From NCBI GenBank assembly GCA_963701675.1, contig OY969623.1, forward strand, positions 4,402,001 through 4,466,000: a stretch of DNA of 64,000 bases, given 5' to 3'. A program made the translations under genes and the position numbers. The notes under the pieces are model-generated. The model worked only from the letters and a program-made list of their open reading frames with translations. It ran no database searches and was not told the origin of the DNA. Below are positions 54,975 to 64,000 of the stretch, piece by piece; the stretch's first letter is position 1, and every line of letters starts with the position of its first letter. The stretch is from G963701675 sp963701675 (GTDB lineage Bacteria; Planctomycetota; Planctomycetia; Gemmatales; Gemmataceae).

Positions 54975-57610
54975 ATGGCGCGCGATTACCGTTGGCTGAA
55001 TCGGACTCGCTTGAACGTTCATCTCCTTGAAAGCCGGGTGCAACCTGGTTCGTTATTAACCACGGGCCCCGCGGAGATGGGGGAGTCTACCGAGTCCGCG
55101 CTCGGCGCGGGTCTCCTGACCCCGCCGCAGGAAGAGACCTTCGGTCAGTTGCCGAGGCACGGTCAGGAGACCGTGCCTCAACAGATCCCGCCGGCCGCCA
55201 CGCAGGCCGAGTCAGCATCGGATACGGTGGTGCCCGACGCGCTTTTTGAGCCCGAGCTAATCCAAGCTCCTTTGGCGGATCCGTTGGCTCTGGAAAGCAA
55301 GCCGCGTTCGCGGTTGTTGCGGCAACGGGCGGATGTCGGCGTGATGACTCGCCAAGGCGAAGTTGCGGCCCCGCCGGCAAGTGTTTCCACTCCCAGCCGC
55401 TCGATTGCACACGTCCCGATGAGACAGTCGAGGGATGCTGTGCCGCCGGCAGTTCCGGTCGGCTTCACGCCGGTCGGCAGCGCGAATTCGCAAGGCAACC
55501 TATCCGACGCACACAAGCAGACGCCGGCCGAGAACTACGGCCGGCTGCCGCTGAGCTTCGAGCAGAATGTTGGGCAGTTTGACGGACGAGTCGATTTCGT
55601 GGCCCGCACCGGCGACATGACGACGTTCTTGATGCCGACCGCGGCGGTATTTGCGCTACAGAATTCAGAATCCAGTCCGCCTGCGGCGGATCAGAATTCA
55701 GAATCAGCAGACTGGCGAGCGGGGCGTGTCAACGCCCTGGACGCGAGTCTTCAGGGCGTTGACACGCCCCGCTCGCCCGGGGTTGCGGTGTACATGGAGA
55801 TCGTCGGCGCGAATCCAGCGAGGCGAGCGGCGGGTGTTAACCCGCTGGAAGGAAAACTCAACTACTTCATCGGTAACGATCCGTCGCAATGGCATGCCAA
55901 TATTCCGACCTTCGGCCGTATCGAGTATCAGGACGTTTATCCCGGAATCGATCTCATCTATTACGGCAACAACGGCGCGTTGGAATACGATTTCATCGTG
56001 TCGCCGGCGGCCGATCCGAATGTGATCACGCTCGATTTCGCCGGCGCCGAAGGCGTGGAGGTCGATCCGCAAGGCGCTCTGGTGTTGCACACGGCGGCGG
56101 GTGATGTGGTGCAGCACGCGCCGTTGACGTATCAGCAAGAGGGCGGCAGCCGGCAGGAAATCGCCAGCCGGTATGTGCTGAACGGGACGAGCGTGCGCTT
56201 CGAGGTCGGCGCCTACGATCCGACGCAGCCGCTGGTGATCGATCCGCTGGTGATGGGGTATTCCACCTTTCTAGGAGGCACTCCGGGCCCTGAGGCCGGC
56301 AACGGAATTGCCGTGGACGCCGCCGGCAACGCCTACCTGTCCGGCAGCACAGATTCCATCTACTTTCCAACGACGCCAGGGGCGTTCGACACCAGCGTCA
56401 ACGGTAGCGATGATGCCTTTGTGGCGAAGTTGAGCGCGGACGGCACGAGTCTAATCTACGGCACCTATCTAGGCGGATCCGGCTTTGATTGGGGCTACGG
56501 CGTCGCCGTAGATAGCGCGGGCAATGTCTATACAACCGGGTACACTGGATCGGGCAATTTCCCGACGACGCCGGGAGCGTTCGACACCAGCTACAACGGC
56601 CTTACTGACGTCTTCGTGGCGAAGCTAAGCGCGGACGGGACGAGCCTTGTCTACGGCACCTATCTTGGCGGGTCGGCCCTGGATATTGGCAACGCAATCG
56701 CCGTAGACGTAGCCGGTAACGCTTATGTGGCCGGTTCAACGAAGTCCACCAACTTCCCAACAACGCCGGGGGCATTCGATACGAGCTACAACGACCAGGA
56801 AGCCTTCGTAGCGAGGCTCAGGGCGGACGGCGCCAGCCTCCGCTACAGCACCTTCCTTGGTGGAACCTCTAGTGAAGGGGCCAACGACCTTGCCGTTGAT
56901 GCCTCTGGTAGCGCCTACGTGGTTTTGAGAACATTATCCAACGATGTGCCGACGACGGCCGGAGCGTTCGACACGACTTATAACAGTGCTGTCGATGCCT
57001 TCGTCGCCAAACTGAGCCCGAACGCCGCCAGCCTCGAGTACGGCACCTATCTTGGCGGGTCCAGTGAAGATTCTGCTGAAGGAATCGCCTTAGATGCAGT
57101 TGGGAATGCTTACCTGACCGGGTACACAGAGTCGGCCAATTTTCCGACGACGCTTGGGGCGTTCGACGTCGGCGCCAACGGCAACGATGATGTATTTGCC
57201 GTTAAGCTGAGCGCGGACGCTGCCACGCTCGTGTATGCCACCTATCTTGGCGGCACTAATGTCGATCAAGGTTTCGACATCGCGGTGGACGCCGCCGGCC
57301 AAGCCTACATAACCGGCAACACCGGCTCGTCCTTCCCGACAACGCCGGGGGCTTTCGACACCAGCTACAACGGCGGCATTTTCGATGCCTTCCTGGCCAA
57401 ACTAAGTCAGGACGGCGCCAGCCTGGTCTACGGCAGCTACCTCGGCGGACTCGTCGTCGATACTGGTTATAAAATCGACGTGGATTCTGCCGGCAACGCT
57501 TATGTCATTGGAACCACACAATCAAGCAATTTCCCGACAACGTCGGGGCGCTAAAGCGGCGGAACCGCGGTAGCAACGATGCGTTCGTGACCAAATTCGC
57601 CGAGGTGTAG
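54975..57610 (+). CDS. SBBP-repeat surface protein 1, one frameshift near the end
   Basis: The first of three tandem paralogues. The N-terminus is MARDYRWLNRTRLNVHLLES with the LE-x-R-type motif, then a Pro/Ala linker, a DUF7948-type domain (PLSFEQNVGQFDGRVDFVAR, YPGIDLIYYGNNGALEYDFI), and seven SBBP repeats (GTYLGGSGFDWGYGVAVDSA type, about 52 residues each), which should form one seven-bladed propeller. A frame change at about 57545-57550 (one missing G) cuts it short at 57554. With the base restored it continues LKRRNRGSNDAFVTKFAEV to the stop at 57608-57610, like its paralogues. A palindromic element is translated at 55661-55797. GGGAGG precedes the ATG. It is probably on the outer surface. 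Confidence 0.87.
55154..55179. repeat. Hairpin in the SBBP1 N-terminal linker
   Basis: GAGGCACGGTC and its perfect complement, with a 4-base loop. It is translated as part of the linker. Related hairpins lie at 57926-57948 (SBBP2) and, degenerate, near 60643 (SBBP3). Confidence 0.8.
55717..55774. repeat. Perfect 23-bp inverted repeat inside SBBP1
   Basis: The left arm at 55717-55739 and the right arm at 55752-55774 are exact complements with a 12-base loop. It is preceded by GAATTCAGAAT units and is translated in frame as RAGRVNALDASLQGVDTPRS. Confidence 0.95.
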
Positions 57611-57671
57611 GAACAGCCCGACTGACACTGCGTCGGCACATACCGTTTGCCAAAACTGGGAGGTTTGTCGA

Positions 57672-60368
57672 ATGGCGCGCAATTACCGTCGGCTGAATCG
57701 GACACGTTTGAACGTTCATCTCCTTGAAAGCCGCGTGCAACCCGGCTCGTTATTCACGGCCGGCATCGAGGTGGCCCATGCCGGTCCTCCGAAGGACCTT
57801 GAGCCCACTTTCAGCGTGGGCGCCGCACTCGGCGCGCATCCCGCGCTCGGCGCGGGTCTCCTGACCCCGCCGCAGGACCGACCGCAGGTCTCCTTTACAC
57901 AACCGGAGACCTTCGGTCAGTCGCCGAGGCACGGTCGGGCCGTGCCTCAACGGGCCGTGCAGCCCGAGTCGACACTGGACACGGTGGCTCGTCTTGACCA
58001 ACTTTTCGATGACGCGCAACTCCGAGCGGCCTTAGTCGCGGATCCGTTGGCTCTGGAAAGCAAGCCGCGGTCGCTGTTGGTGCGGCAGCGGGCAGACAGC
58101 GGCGTGATTACTCGCCAGGGCGAAGCTGCGGCCCCGCCGGCAAGTGTTTCCACTCCCAGCCGCTCGATTGCACACGTCCCGATGAGACAGTCGAGGGATG
58201 CTGCACCGCCGGCAGTTCCGGGCGGCTTCACGCCGGTCAGCAACGCGAGTTCGCAAAGTACCCTATCCGAATCACAGAAGCAGACGATTGCCGAGAATTA
58301 CGACCGGTTGCCGCTGAGCTTCGAGCAGAATGTCGGGCAGTTTGACGAGCGGGTCGATTTCGTCGCCCGCACCGGCGGCATGACGACGTTCTTGACGCCG
58401 ACGGCGGCGGTGTTCGCCATACAGAATTCAGAATCCAGAATTCAGAATTCAGAATCAGCAGACTGGCGGGCGGGACGTGTTAACGCCCTGGACGCGAGTC
58501 TTCAGGGCGTTGACACGCCCCGCTCACCCGGCGTCGCGTTGTACATGGAGATCGTCGGCGCGAAGCCGGCGGGGCGAGCGGCGGGTGTTAACCCGCTGGA
58601 AGGAAAACTCAACTACTTCATCGGCAACGACCCGTCGCAATGGCACACCAACATCGCGACTTTCGGCCGCGTGGAGTACCAGGATGTGTATCCTGGAATT
58701 GATTTGGTGTACTACGGCAACAACGGCGCGTTGGAGTACGATTTCATCGTGTCGCCGGGAGCCGACCCGAATGTAATCACGCTGAATTTCGCCGGCGCGG
58801 ATGGCGTGGAGATCGATCCGCAGGGCAATATGATGCTACACACGGCGGCGGGTGATGTAGTGCAGCAGAAGCCATTGACGTATCAGCAAGCGGGCGGCAG
58901 CCGACAGGAAATAGCGAGCCGGTACGTGCTGAATGGGACGAATGTGCGCTTCGACATAGGCGCCTACGATCCGACGCAGCCACTCGTGATCGATCCGCTG
59001 GTGCTGGGCTATTCAACCTTCCTCGGTGCAGGCGGCTTCGGCGACGACATGGGCTTTGCGATTGCCCTCGATGCCGACGGCAACTCCTATGTGACGGGGC
59101 GCACCTCGTCGCCGAATTTCCCGACGACGCCGGGCGCATTCGACACCACCTACCCCGGCGGTGGTAGCGCGTTCGTGGCCAAGCTGAACGCGACCGGCAG
59201 CAGCCTCATCTACGGCACCTATCTTGGCCCAGCAGAATTCGGCTTCGGGATCGCCCTGGACTCCGCCGGCAACGCGTACGTAACCGGGTACACAGGCTCT
59301 CCCGGTTTCCCGACAACGCCCGGGGCGTTCGACACCAGCTACAACGGCAATGAAGATGCCTTTGTGGCGAAGCTAAGCGCGGACGGCAGCAGCCTCCTAT
59401 ACGGCACGTATCTCGGCGGGACTCACCTCGACCATGGCAAAGCGATCGCCGTAGATGCCGCCGGAAACGCGTACGTTACCGGAGAAAGCAAATCCATCAA
59501 TTTTCCGACAACGTCCGGGGCGTTCGACATCACTCCAAACGGCGGCGCCTTATCTGATGGATTCGTGTCCAAACTAAGCGCGGACGGAACTAGCCTCGTC
59601 TACAGCACCTTTCTTGGCGGTTCCCACGAGGACTTCGGCACCTCGATCGCTTTGGATACCGGCGGCAACGCTTACGTGACCGGTTACACGCAATCCACCG
59701 ATTTCCCGACCACGCCCGGATCCTTCGACCCCAGCGACAACGGCAATCCGGATGGTTTCGTGACTAAGCTGAACGCGGCCGGCGCCGGCCTCGTCTACAG
59801 CACCTATATGGGCGGGTTTGCCTTCGATGTCTGCGACGCGATTGCCCTGGATTCCGCGGGAAACGTTTACGTCACCGGCCGCACCGACTCGTCCGATTTC
59901 CCGATCTCGCCGGGGACATACGACAACAGCATAAGCGCCAATGGTGATGCCTTCGCCGCCAAGCTCAGCGCGACCGGCGCCAGTCTCGTCTACGGCACGT
60001 TCCTTGGGGGGTCCGGCTTCGACAGAGGTCGCGGAATCGCCGTCGATGCCGCCGGAAACGCGTACGTTACTGGAAACGCCTCATCGCCCGATTTCCCGAC
60101 GACGCCGGGAGCGTTCGATACCAGTCACAACGGCGACGTTGACGCCTTTGTGACCAAGGTGAACACGGCCGGCACCAACCTCGTCTACAGCACCTATCTT
60201 GGTGGGTCTTCGCCAGATAGTGGCTCAGGAATCGCCGTGGACGCCGCCGGAAACGCGCACGTGGTCGGATCTACAGCCTCCACCAATTTCCCGACAACGC
60301 CGGGGGTGCTGAAGCGCCGCAACCGTGGCGCCTATGATGCCTTCATAACCAAATTCGCCGAGGTGTAG
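57672..60368 (+). CDS. SBBP-repeat surface protein 2
   Basis: An intact 898-residue paralogue of the gene before it. It has the same order: MARNYRRLNRTRLNVHLLES, a long linker, the DUF7948-type domain (NYDRLPLSFEQNVGQFDERV, YPGIDLVYYGNNGALEYDFI), and seven SBBP repeats from YSTFLGAGGFGDDMGFAIAL to YSTYLGGSSPDSGSGIAVDA. It ends in LKRRNRGAYDAFITKFAEV. The intergenic spacer before it is nearly the same as the one before SBBP3, so gene plus spacer was duplicated as a unit. GGGAGG precedes the ATG. Expected to be outside the cell, with a propeller that may bind sugars or partners; the function is unknown. Confidence 0.9.
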   Translation: MARNYRRLNRTRLNVHLLESRVQPGSLFTAGIEVAHAGPPKDLEPTFSVGAALGAHPALGAGLLTPPQDRPQVSFTQPETFGQSPRHGRAVPQRAVQPESTLDTVARLDQLFDDAQLRAALVADPLALESKPRSLLVRQRADSGVITRQGEAAAPPASVSTPSRSIAHVPMRQSRDAAPPAVPGGFTPVSNASSQSTLSESQKQTIAENYDRLPLSFEQNVGQFDERVDFVARTGGMTTFLTPTAAVFAIQNSESRIQNSESADWRAGRVNALDASLQGVDTPRSPGVALYMEIVGAKPAGRAAGVNPLEGKLNYFIGNDPSQWHTNIATFGRVEYQDVYPGIDLVYYGNNGALEYDFIVSPGADPNVITLNFAGADGVEIDPQGNMMLHTAAGDVVQQKPLTYQQAGGSRQEIASRYVLNGTNVRFDIGAYDPTQPLVIDPLVLGYSTFLGAGGFGDDMGFAIALDADGNSYVTGRTSSPNFPTTPGAFDTTYPGGGSAFVAKLNATGSSLIYGTYLGPAEFGFGIALDSAGNAYVTGYTGSPGFPTTPGAFDTSYNGNEDAFVAKLSADGSSLLYGTYLGGTHLDHGKAIAVDAAGNAYVTGESKSINFPTTSGAFDITPNGGALSDGFVSKLSADGTSLVYSTFLGGSHEDFGTSIALDTGGNAYVTGYTQSTDFPTTPGSFDPSDNGNPDGFVTKLNAAGAGLVYSTYMGGFAFDVCDAIALDSAGNVYVTGRTDSSDFPISPGTYDNSISANGDAFAAKLSATGASLVYGTFLGGSGFDRGRGIAVDAAGNAYVTGNASSPDFPTTPGAFDTSHNGDVDAFVTKVNTAGTNLVYSTYLGGSSPDSGSGIAVDAAGNAHVVGSTASTNFPTTPGVLKRRNRGAYDAFITKFAEV
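58468..58525. repeat. Degenerate inverted repeat inside SBBP2
   Basis: The same element as in SBBP1 and SBBP3: right arm intact (58503-58525), left arm (58468-58490) with several changes. The GAATTCAGAAT prefix at 58432-58455 is present. Confidence 0.85.
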
Positions 60369-60427
60369 ATTCAGCCGAATGACACCGCGTCGGCACATAC
60401 CGTTTGCCAAATTCGGGGGTTTGTCGA

Positions 60428-63400
60428 ATGGCGCGCAATTATCGTTGGCTCAATCGGACTCGCTTGAATGTTCATCTCCTGGAATCCCGAGTGCAGCCCG
60501 GTTCTTGGTTCACGACCGGCGTCGAGGCGGCCCATGCCGCTTCTCCGCAGGCGCACGCCGCGCTCGGCGCGGGTCTCCTGACCCCGCCGCACGACCGACC
60601 GCAGGTCTCCTTTACGCAACAGGAGACCTTCGGTCAGTCGCCGAGGCACGGTCAGGAAACCGTGCCCCAACAGATCACGCCGGCCGCCGCGCACGCCGAG
60701 TCAACATCGGATACGGTGGTGCCCGACTCTTTTTTTGAGCCCGCGCTATTCCAAGCTCCTCTCGCCGATCCGTTGGCTCCGGGAACCCGCCCGCGGTCGC
60801 GATTGGTGCGGCAGCGTATCGACAGCGGCGTGATGACGAGTCACGGTGGCAGCCCCGATGTCGTGGCCCCGCCGGCAAGCGTTTCCGCTCACAGCCACGC
60901 CATCTCGCGCGCCGCGGTGGTGCATTTGAGGACTGCTGCACCGCTGGCCGTTCCCCTCGGCTTGGGGACGAATGCTGACAGCACCGAATCCGACACACAC
61001 AAGCAAACGATAGCCGAGAATTACGGCCGGCTGCCGCTGAGATTCGAACAGAACGTCGGGCAGTTTGATGACCGCGTCAATTTCGTGGCCCGCACCGACG
61101 GCATGACGACGTTCTTGACGCCGACGGCGGCGGTATTTGCAGTCCAGAATTCAGAATCCAGAATTCAGAATTCAGAATCAGCAGACTGGCGAGCGGGGCG
61201 TGTTAACGCCCTGGACGCGAGTCTTCAGGGCGTTGACACGCCCCGCTCGCCCGGGGTTGCGGTGTACATGGAGATCGTCGGCGCGAATCCAGCGGGGCGA
61301 GCGGCGGGTGTTAACCCGCTGGAAGGGAAGATCAACTACTTCATTGGCAACGATCCATCGCAATGGCACACCAACATCGCGACCTTCGGCGCCGTCACCT
61401 ATCAGGACGTTTATCCCGGAATCGATTTGGTGTATTACGGCAACAACGGCGCGTTGGAGTACGACTTCATCGTGTCGCCGGGAACCGATCCGAATGTGAT
61501 CGCGCTCGATTTCGCCGGCGCGGATGGAGTGGAGATCGATCCGCAAGGGAATCTGCTGTTGCATACGGCGGCGGGTGATGTGATGCAGCAGAAACCGTTG
61601 ACATATCAGCAACATGGCGACAGCCGACAGGAAATCGCCAGCCGGTATGTGCTGAACGGAACGAGCGTGCGCTTCGAAGTTGGGGCCTACGATCCGACGC
61701 AGCCGCTGGTGATCGATCCGCTGGTGCTGGGGTATTCGACATACCTCGGCGGGAGCGGGGGCGACGACGGCGGCAACGCGATCGCCGTGGACGCTGCCGG
61801 CAACGCCTACGTGACCGCGTGGACGATCTCCGCAAGATTTCCGACGACGCCGGGGGCCTTCGACACCAGTTTGAACGGGGATTATGATGCCTTCGTAGCC
61901 AAGCTAAACGCTGATGGCGCCAGCCTTGCCTACGGCACCTTCCTTGGTGGGACCGGCGTAGATTTTGGCCTCGGAATCGCCGTCGACGCTGCCGGCAACG
62001 CCTATGTGACCGGGTCAACAGATTCAACCAACTTCCCGACGACACCGGGGGCGTTCGACACCAGTTACGACGCCAATGATGATGGGTTCGTGGCCAGGCT
62101 GAGCGCTGACGGCGCCAGCCTCCATTACGGCACCTATCTTGGCGGGTCTAGCGAAGATCATGGCGACGCAATCGCCGTGGATACCTCTGGCAACGCCTAC
62201 GTGACCGGCTCCACAGTCTCCACCGATTTCCCGACGACGCCGAGGTCGTTCGATACTGACTACAACGGCGGCAGTGTCGATGCTTTCGTGGCCAAGCTGA
62301 GCGCGGACGGCGCCAGCCTCGTCTACGGCACCTACTTCGGCGCGTCTACCTTCGACAGAGGCGTCGATATCGCCGTCGACGCCTCCGGCAATGCCTACGT
62401 GAGCGTGTGGACAAACTCCACCAATTTCCCGACGACGCCGGGGGCCTTCGACACCAGCCACAACGGCTCCACCGATGCTTTCATGGCCAAGCTGAGCGCG
62501 GACGGCACCAGCCTCGTCTACGGCACCTATCTTGGCGGGACCGACGAGGATGGTAGTCGAGGAATCGCCGTGGACGCCGCCAGTAACGCCTACGTCACCG
62601 GCTATACACGCTCCACCGACTTTCCGACGACGCCGGGGGCCTTCGACACCAGCCACAACGGCTCCACCGATGTCTTCGTGGCCAAGGTGAGCGCGGACGG
62701 CGCCAGTGTCGACTACAGCACCTATCTTGGCGGGGTCGACCATGAGTATGGCCACGGAATCGCCCTGGACGCCGTTGGTAACGCCTACGTGACAGGATGG
62801 ACATCCTCCACCAATTTCCCGACGACACCGGGGGCCTTCGACACCAGCCACAACGGCAGCAATGATGCCTTCATCGCCAAGGTGAGCGCGGACGGCGCCA
62901 GTCTCACTTACGGCACGTATCTTGGCGGGTCCGACCTCGACCGTGGCCACCGAATCGCCGTGGATGCCGCTGGCAGCGCCTATGTGACCGGGTACACAGA
63001 CTCAACCAATTTCCCGACTACGCCCGGGGTGCTGAAGCGCCGCAACCGCGGGAGTAGCGATGGGTTCGTGACCAAATTCGCCGAGGTGTTGCGGACAGAG
63101 ATTAGACCCATGCCGGCCCCGGCAGTGACGGCTGCCGGGCCCGGCAAGGTTGGGATAGGAACGGGGACCGATGTGCGCCCGTCCGCGCACATGGCGGGAC
63201 ATGAGTTGACGGCGCGTTGCCGTCGGGGGAGACGACTACAGTCCGTCGGTCGGCCAGGTCGACGGTTGGAACCGATCCAAGTAGACCCGCAAGTACGCAT
63301 TCACGTTGCCGCGGTTCACCAATTCCACAAACACCACCATGAACGGCGTCTTCTTGGTCCGGTCCTCGCTGTCACAAACCACCACGGTGTCGGCGTTGGC

Positions 63401-63526
63401 AACGGTGACGCTGTTTTGGTTCGAGTTGTAGGCATCGCGAACGTCGGTATCCTTCGGCACCAAAAGCACGTGCGTGTAGCGGATGACGCCGCCATAATGG
63501 CCTTTTCCTCTATCCAGTTCACATGA
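60428..63526 (+). CDS. SBBP-repeat surface protein 3, extended past the ancestral stop
   Basis: The third paralogue, with seven SBBP repeats (YSTYLGGSGGDDGGNAIAVD to YGTYLGGSDLDRGHRIAVDA) and the same N-terminal parts (MARNYRWLNRTRLNVHLLES, LPLRFEQNVGQFDDRVNFVA). Similarity to the others ends at KFAEV (63088, residue 887). Where they have TAG this gene has TTG, and the frame continues 145 codons to 63526 with a His/Arg-rich tail opposite the minus-strand gene at 63236-63670. The tail is probably an accident of a rearrangement junction. The start at 60428 is the paralogue-matching ATG; an upstream start at 60404 is less likely. Confidence 0.85.
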   Translation: MARNYRWLNRTRLNVHLLESRVQPGSWFTTGVEAAHAASPQAHAALGAGLLTPPHDRPQVSFTQQETFGQSPRHGQETVPQQITPAAAHAESTSDTVVPDSFFEPALFQAPLADPLAPGTRPRSRLVRQRIDSGVMTSHGGSPDVVAPPASVSAHSHAISRAAVVHLRTAAPLAVPLGLGTNADSTESDTHKQTIAENYGRLPLRFEQNVGQFDDRVNFVARTDGMTTFLTPTAAVFAVQNSESRIQNSESADWRAGRVNALDASLQGVDTPRSPGVAVYMEIVGANPAGRAAGVNPLEGKINYFIGNDPSQWHTNIATFGAVTYQDVYPGIDLVYYGNNGALEYDFIVSPGTDPNVIALDFAGADGVEIDPQGNLLLHTAAGDVMQQKPLTYQQHGDSRQEIASRYVLNGTSVRFEVGAYDPTQPLVIDPLVLGYSTYLGGSGGDDGGNAIAVDAAGNAYVTAWTISARFPTTPGAFDTSLNGDYDAFVAKLNADGASLAYGTFLGGTGVDFGLGIAVDAAGNAYVTGSTDSTNFPTTPGAFDTSYDANDDGFVARLSADGASLHYGTYLGGSSEDHGDAIAVDTSGNAYVTGSTVSTDFPTTPRSFDTDYNGGSVDAFVAKLSADGASLVYGTYFGASTFDRGVDIAVDASGNAYVSVWTNSTNFPTTPGAFDTSHNGSTDAFMAKLSADGTSLVYGTYLGGTDEDGSRGIAVDAASNAYVTGYTRSTDFPTTPGAFDTSHNGSTDVFVAKVSADGASVDYSTYLGGVDHEYGHGIALDAVGNAYVTGWTSSTNFPTTPGAFDTSHNGSNDAFIAKVSADGASLTYGTYLGGSDLDRGHRIAVDAAGSAYVTGYTDSTNFPTTPGVLKRRNRGSSDGFVTKFAEVLRTEIRPMPAPAVTAAGPGKVGIGTGTDVRPSAHMAGHELTARCRRGRRLQSVGRPGRRLEPIQVDPQVRIHVAAVHQFHKHHHERRLLGPVLAVTNHHGVGVGNGDAVLVRVVGIANVGILRHQKHVRVADDAAIMAFSSIQFT
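61191..61248. repeat. Near-perfect 23-bp inverted repeat inside SBBP3
   Basis: The left arm 61191-61213 and right arm 61226-61248 match except for one base, with the same 12-base loop as in SBBP1. It is translated in frame. Confidence 0.92.
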
Positions 63527-63670
63527 AAGCACACCCGGCACGTCCTTCACGTTCGGATCGCCGCTAGGAACTGGGCTGGAGATGTTCACACCGCGCCAGA
63601 TGTCGATGAAGACATTGGCCCGAATGGCGCCGGGAGACGTGTTGCTCGTTTGTGGTGCAGGTACGGCCAT
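63236..63670 (-). CDS. Hypothetical protein of a phage-like structural cassette
   Basis: A 144-residue protein starting MAVPAPQTSNTSPGAIRANV, with VFIDIWRGVNISS, VPGVLSCELDRGKGHYGGVI, RYTHVLLVPKDTDVRDAYN and a C-terminal FVELVNRGNVNAYLRVYLDR segment. The size, the beta-rich pattern and the gene order (3 bases after a head-tail connector-like gene) fit a phage head-completion or tail-joining protein, but no family is recognised. It overlaps, in antisense, the extended 3' end of SBBP3. Confidence 0.6.
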   Translation of the reverse strand: MAVPAPQTSNTSPGAIRANVFIDIWRGVNISSPVPSGDPNVKDVPGVLSCELDRGKGHYGGVIRYTHVLLVPKDTDVRDAYNSNQNSVTVANADTVVVCDSEDRTKKTPFMVVFVELVNRGNVNAYLRVYLDRFQPSTWPTDGL

Positions 63671-63673
63671 GGC

Positions 63674-64000
63674 TTACACTCGATGGTTGCGATAGGGCCG
63701 AAGAAGCGCTTTCACTCGACCGGGAAGTTGGGCGTGCGTTTGCTCGGTGCTGAAGAACGTGCTTCCCTTGATGTTCTCCTGCGACAAGAACACGTCCCGG
63801 CCGCGGTTGGCGAACCAGCTGGCGACCAGTTCGGCGCAGGCTTCCTGGACATCTTCCGGGATGGTGCTGAACCCGGCCGTGTACTGGATGCGGTAGTTTC
63901 GAAATCCGCGCGCCCAAACGGGCGTTTCGTCGAGGCCGTTGTGGTCCCAGTACAAATAGCCGCGAAGTCCATCGATGCCGAACGCCTGAAGCTCTTCCGT
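63674..64000 (-). CDS. Head-tail connector-like phage protein, partial
   Basis: Open to the window edge, so the true start is outside. The visible 108 residues contain FRNYRIQYTAGFSTIPEDVQ followed by EACAELVASWFANRGRD, the characteristic helix of phage gp6-like head-tail connector proteins (tyr-x-Ala-Gly-x-x-x-x-P-x-D, then a helix with W-Y/F-x-N-R). It ends VKALLRPYRNHRV. It is the first of at least two phage-like genes on this strand. The cassette may be a prophage or a domesticated phage-type particle. Confidence 0.65.
   Translation of the reverse strand, partial: TEELQAFGIDGLRGYLYWDHNGLDETPVWARGFRNYRIQYTAGFSTIPEDVQEACAELVASWFANRGRDVFLSQENIKGSTFFSTEQTHAQLPGRVKALLRPYRNHRV

Noticed and set aside
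62024..62950. Long minus-strand reading frame opposite SBBP3
   Set aside because: It is a mirror of the repeated, GC-rich SBBP codons with low-complexity repeated peptides; no family pattern, and the plus-strand gene is certain.
56270..63080. Regularly spaced repeats of about 156 bases, CRISPR-like at first sight
   Set aside because: They are in-frame SBBP protein repeats with diverged DNA, not short identical repeats with unique spacers.

Overview
The window looks like a chromosomal segment of a Planctomycetota bacterium, most likely a Gemmata-like lineage (Gemmataceae or relatives). This is inferred from family content, not from a marker gene. Planctomycete-typical content includes a PVC-type CxxCH heme protein with a propeller and HEAT region, two Uma2-type and two DUF4058-type genes, a clan AA (retropepsin-like) protease, HEAT-repeat proteins, a zinc-ribbon Ser/Thr kinase, FG-GAP and SBBP surface proteins with an N-terminal LE-x-R-type motif, a DUF6800-like small basic protein, and many palindromic intergenic repeats. 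GC content is high, and GTG and TTG starts are used.

Layout. 0-4 kb: a frameshifted Uma2 gene, a thiolase and enoyl-CoA hydratase pair, and a SUKH (SMI1/KNR4) protein. 4-7 kb: a Tat-exported amidohydrolase, a six-heme cytochrome c and a small protein. 7-15 kb: tandem paralogous methyltransferases, an aspartic protease with a duplicated 3' tail, a histidine phosphatase, an MFS transporter, a secreted C45-type acyltransferase/hydrolase and the ABC-F factor EttA. 15-23 kb: a LolD/MacB-like ATPase with an FtsX-type permease, a secreted thioredoxin-fold protein, and the large CxxCH protein. 23-28 kb (minus strand): a higBA module with two operator palindromes, then SIS isomerase, DUF4058, ROK kinase and Ser/Thr kinase genes. 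28-41 kb: selB with an acyl-CoA dehydrogenase, hpt with a glycosyltransferase, an esterase, a LutA-like protein, a DUF6800-like protein, aspS, Uma2, lysA and a HEAT protein with a receiver-like domain. 41-54 kb: an FG-GAP protein, DUF4058, an FHA protein, a GH38-like protein, a TIGR01777 epimerase and two propeller proteins. 54-64 kb: a lipoprotein, three tandem SBBP surface proteins with seven repeats each, and the edge of a phage-like structural cassette.

Two signals cut across the window. First, eight genes, including the normally essential aspS and the biosynthetic lysA, are each split by exactly one inserted or missing base, several in homopolymers. This points to sequencing indels more than to decay. 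Second, palindromic repeat elements repeatedly lie inside or at the ends of reading frames and are translated: in the signal peptide of the cytochrome, the selB linker, the C-terminus of the FG-GAP protein, and at the same site in all three SBBP genes. A decayed copy of the SBBP element is intergenic at 22.4 kb. Repeat elements acting as donors of protein linkers and tails is the most interesting candidate phenomenon here. I did not see rRNA, tRNA, CRISPR or an origin.
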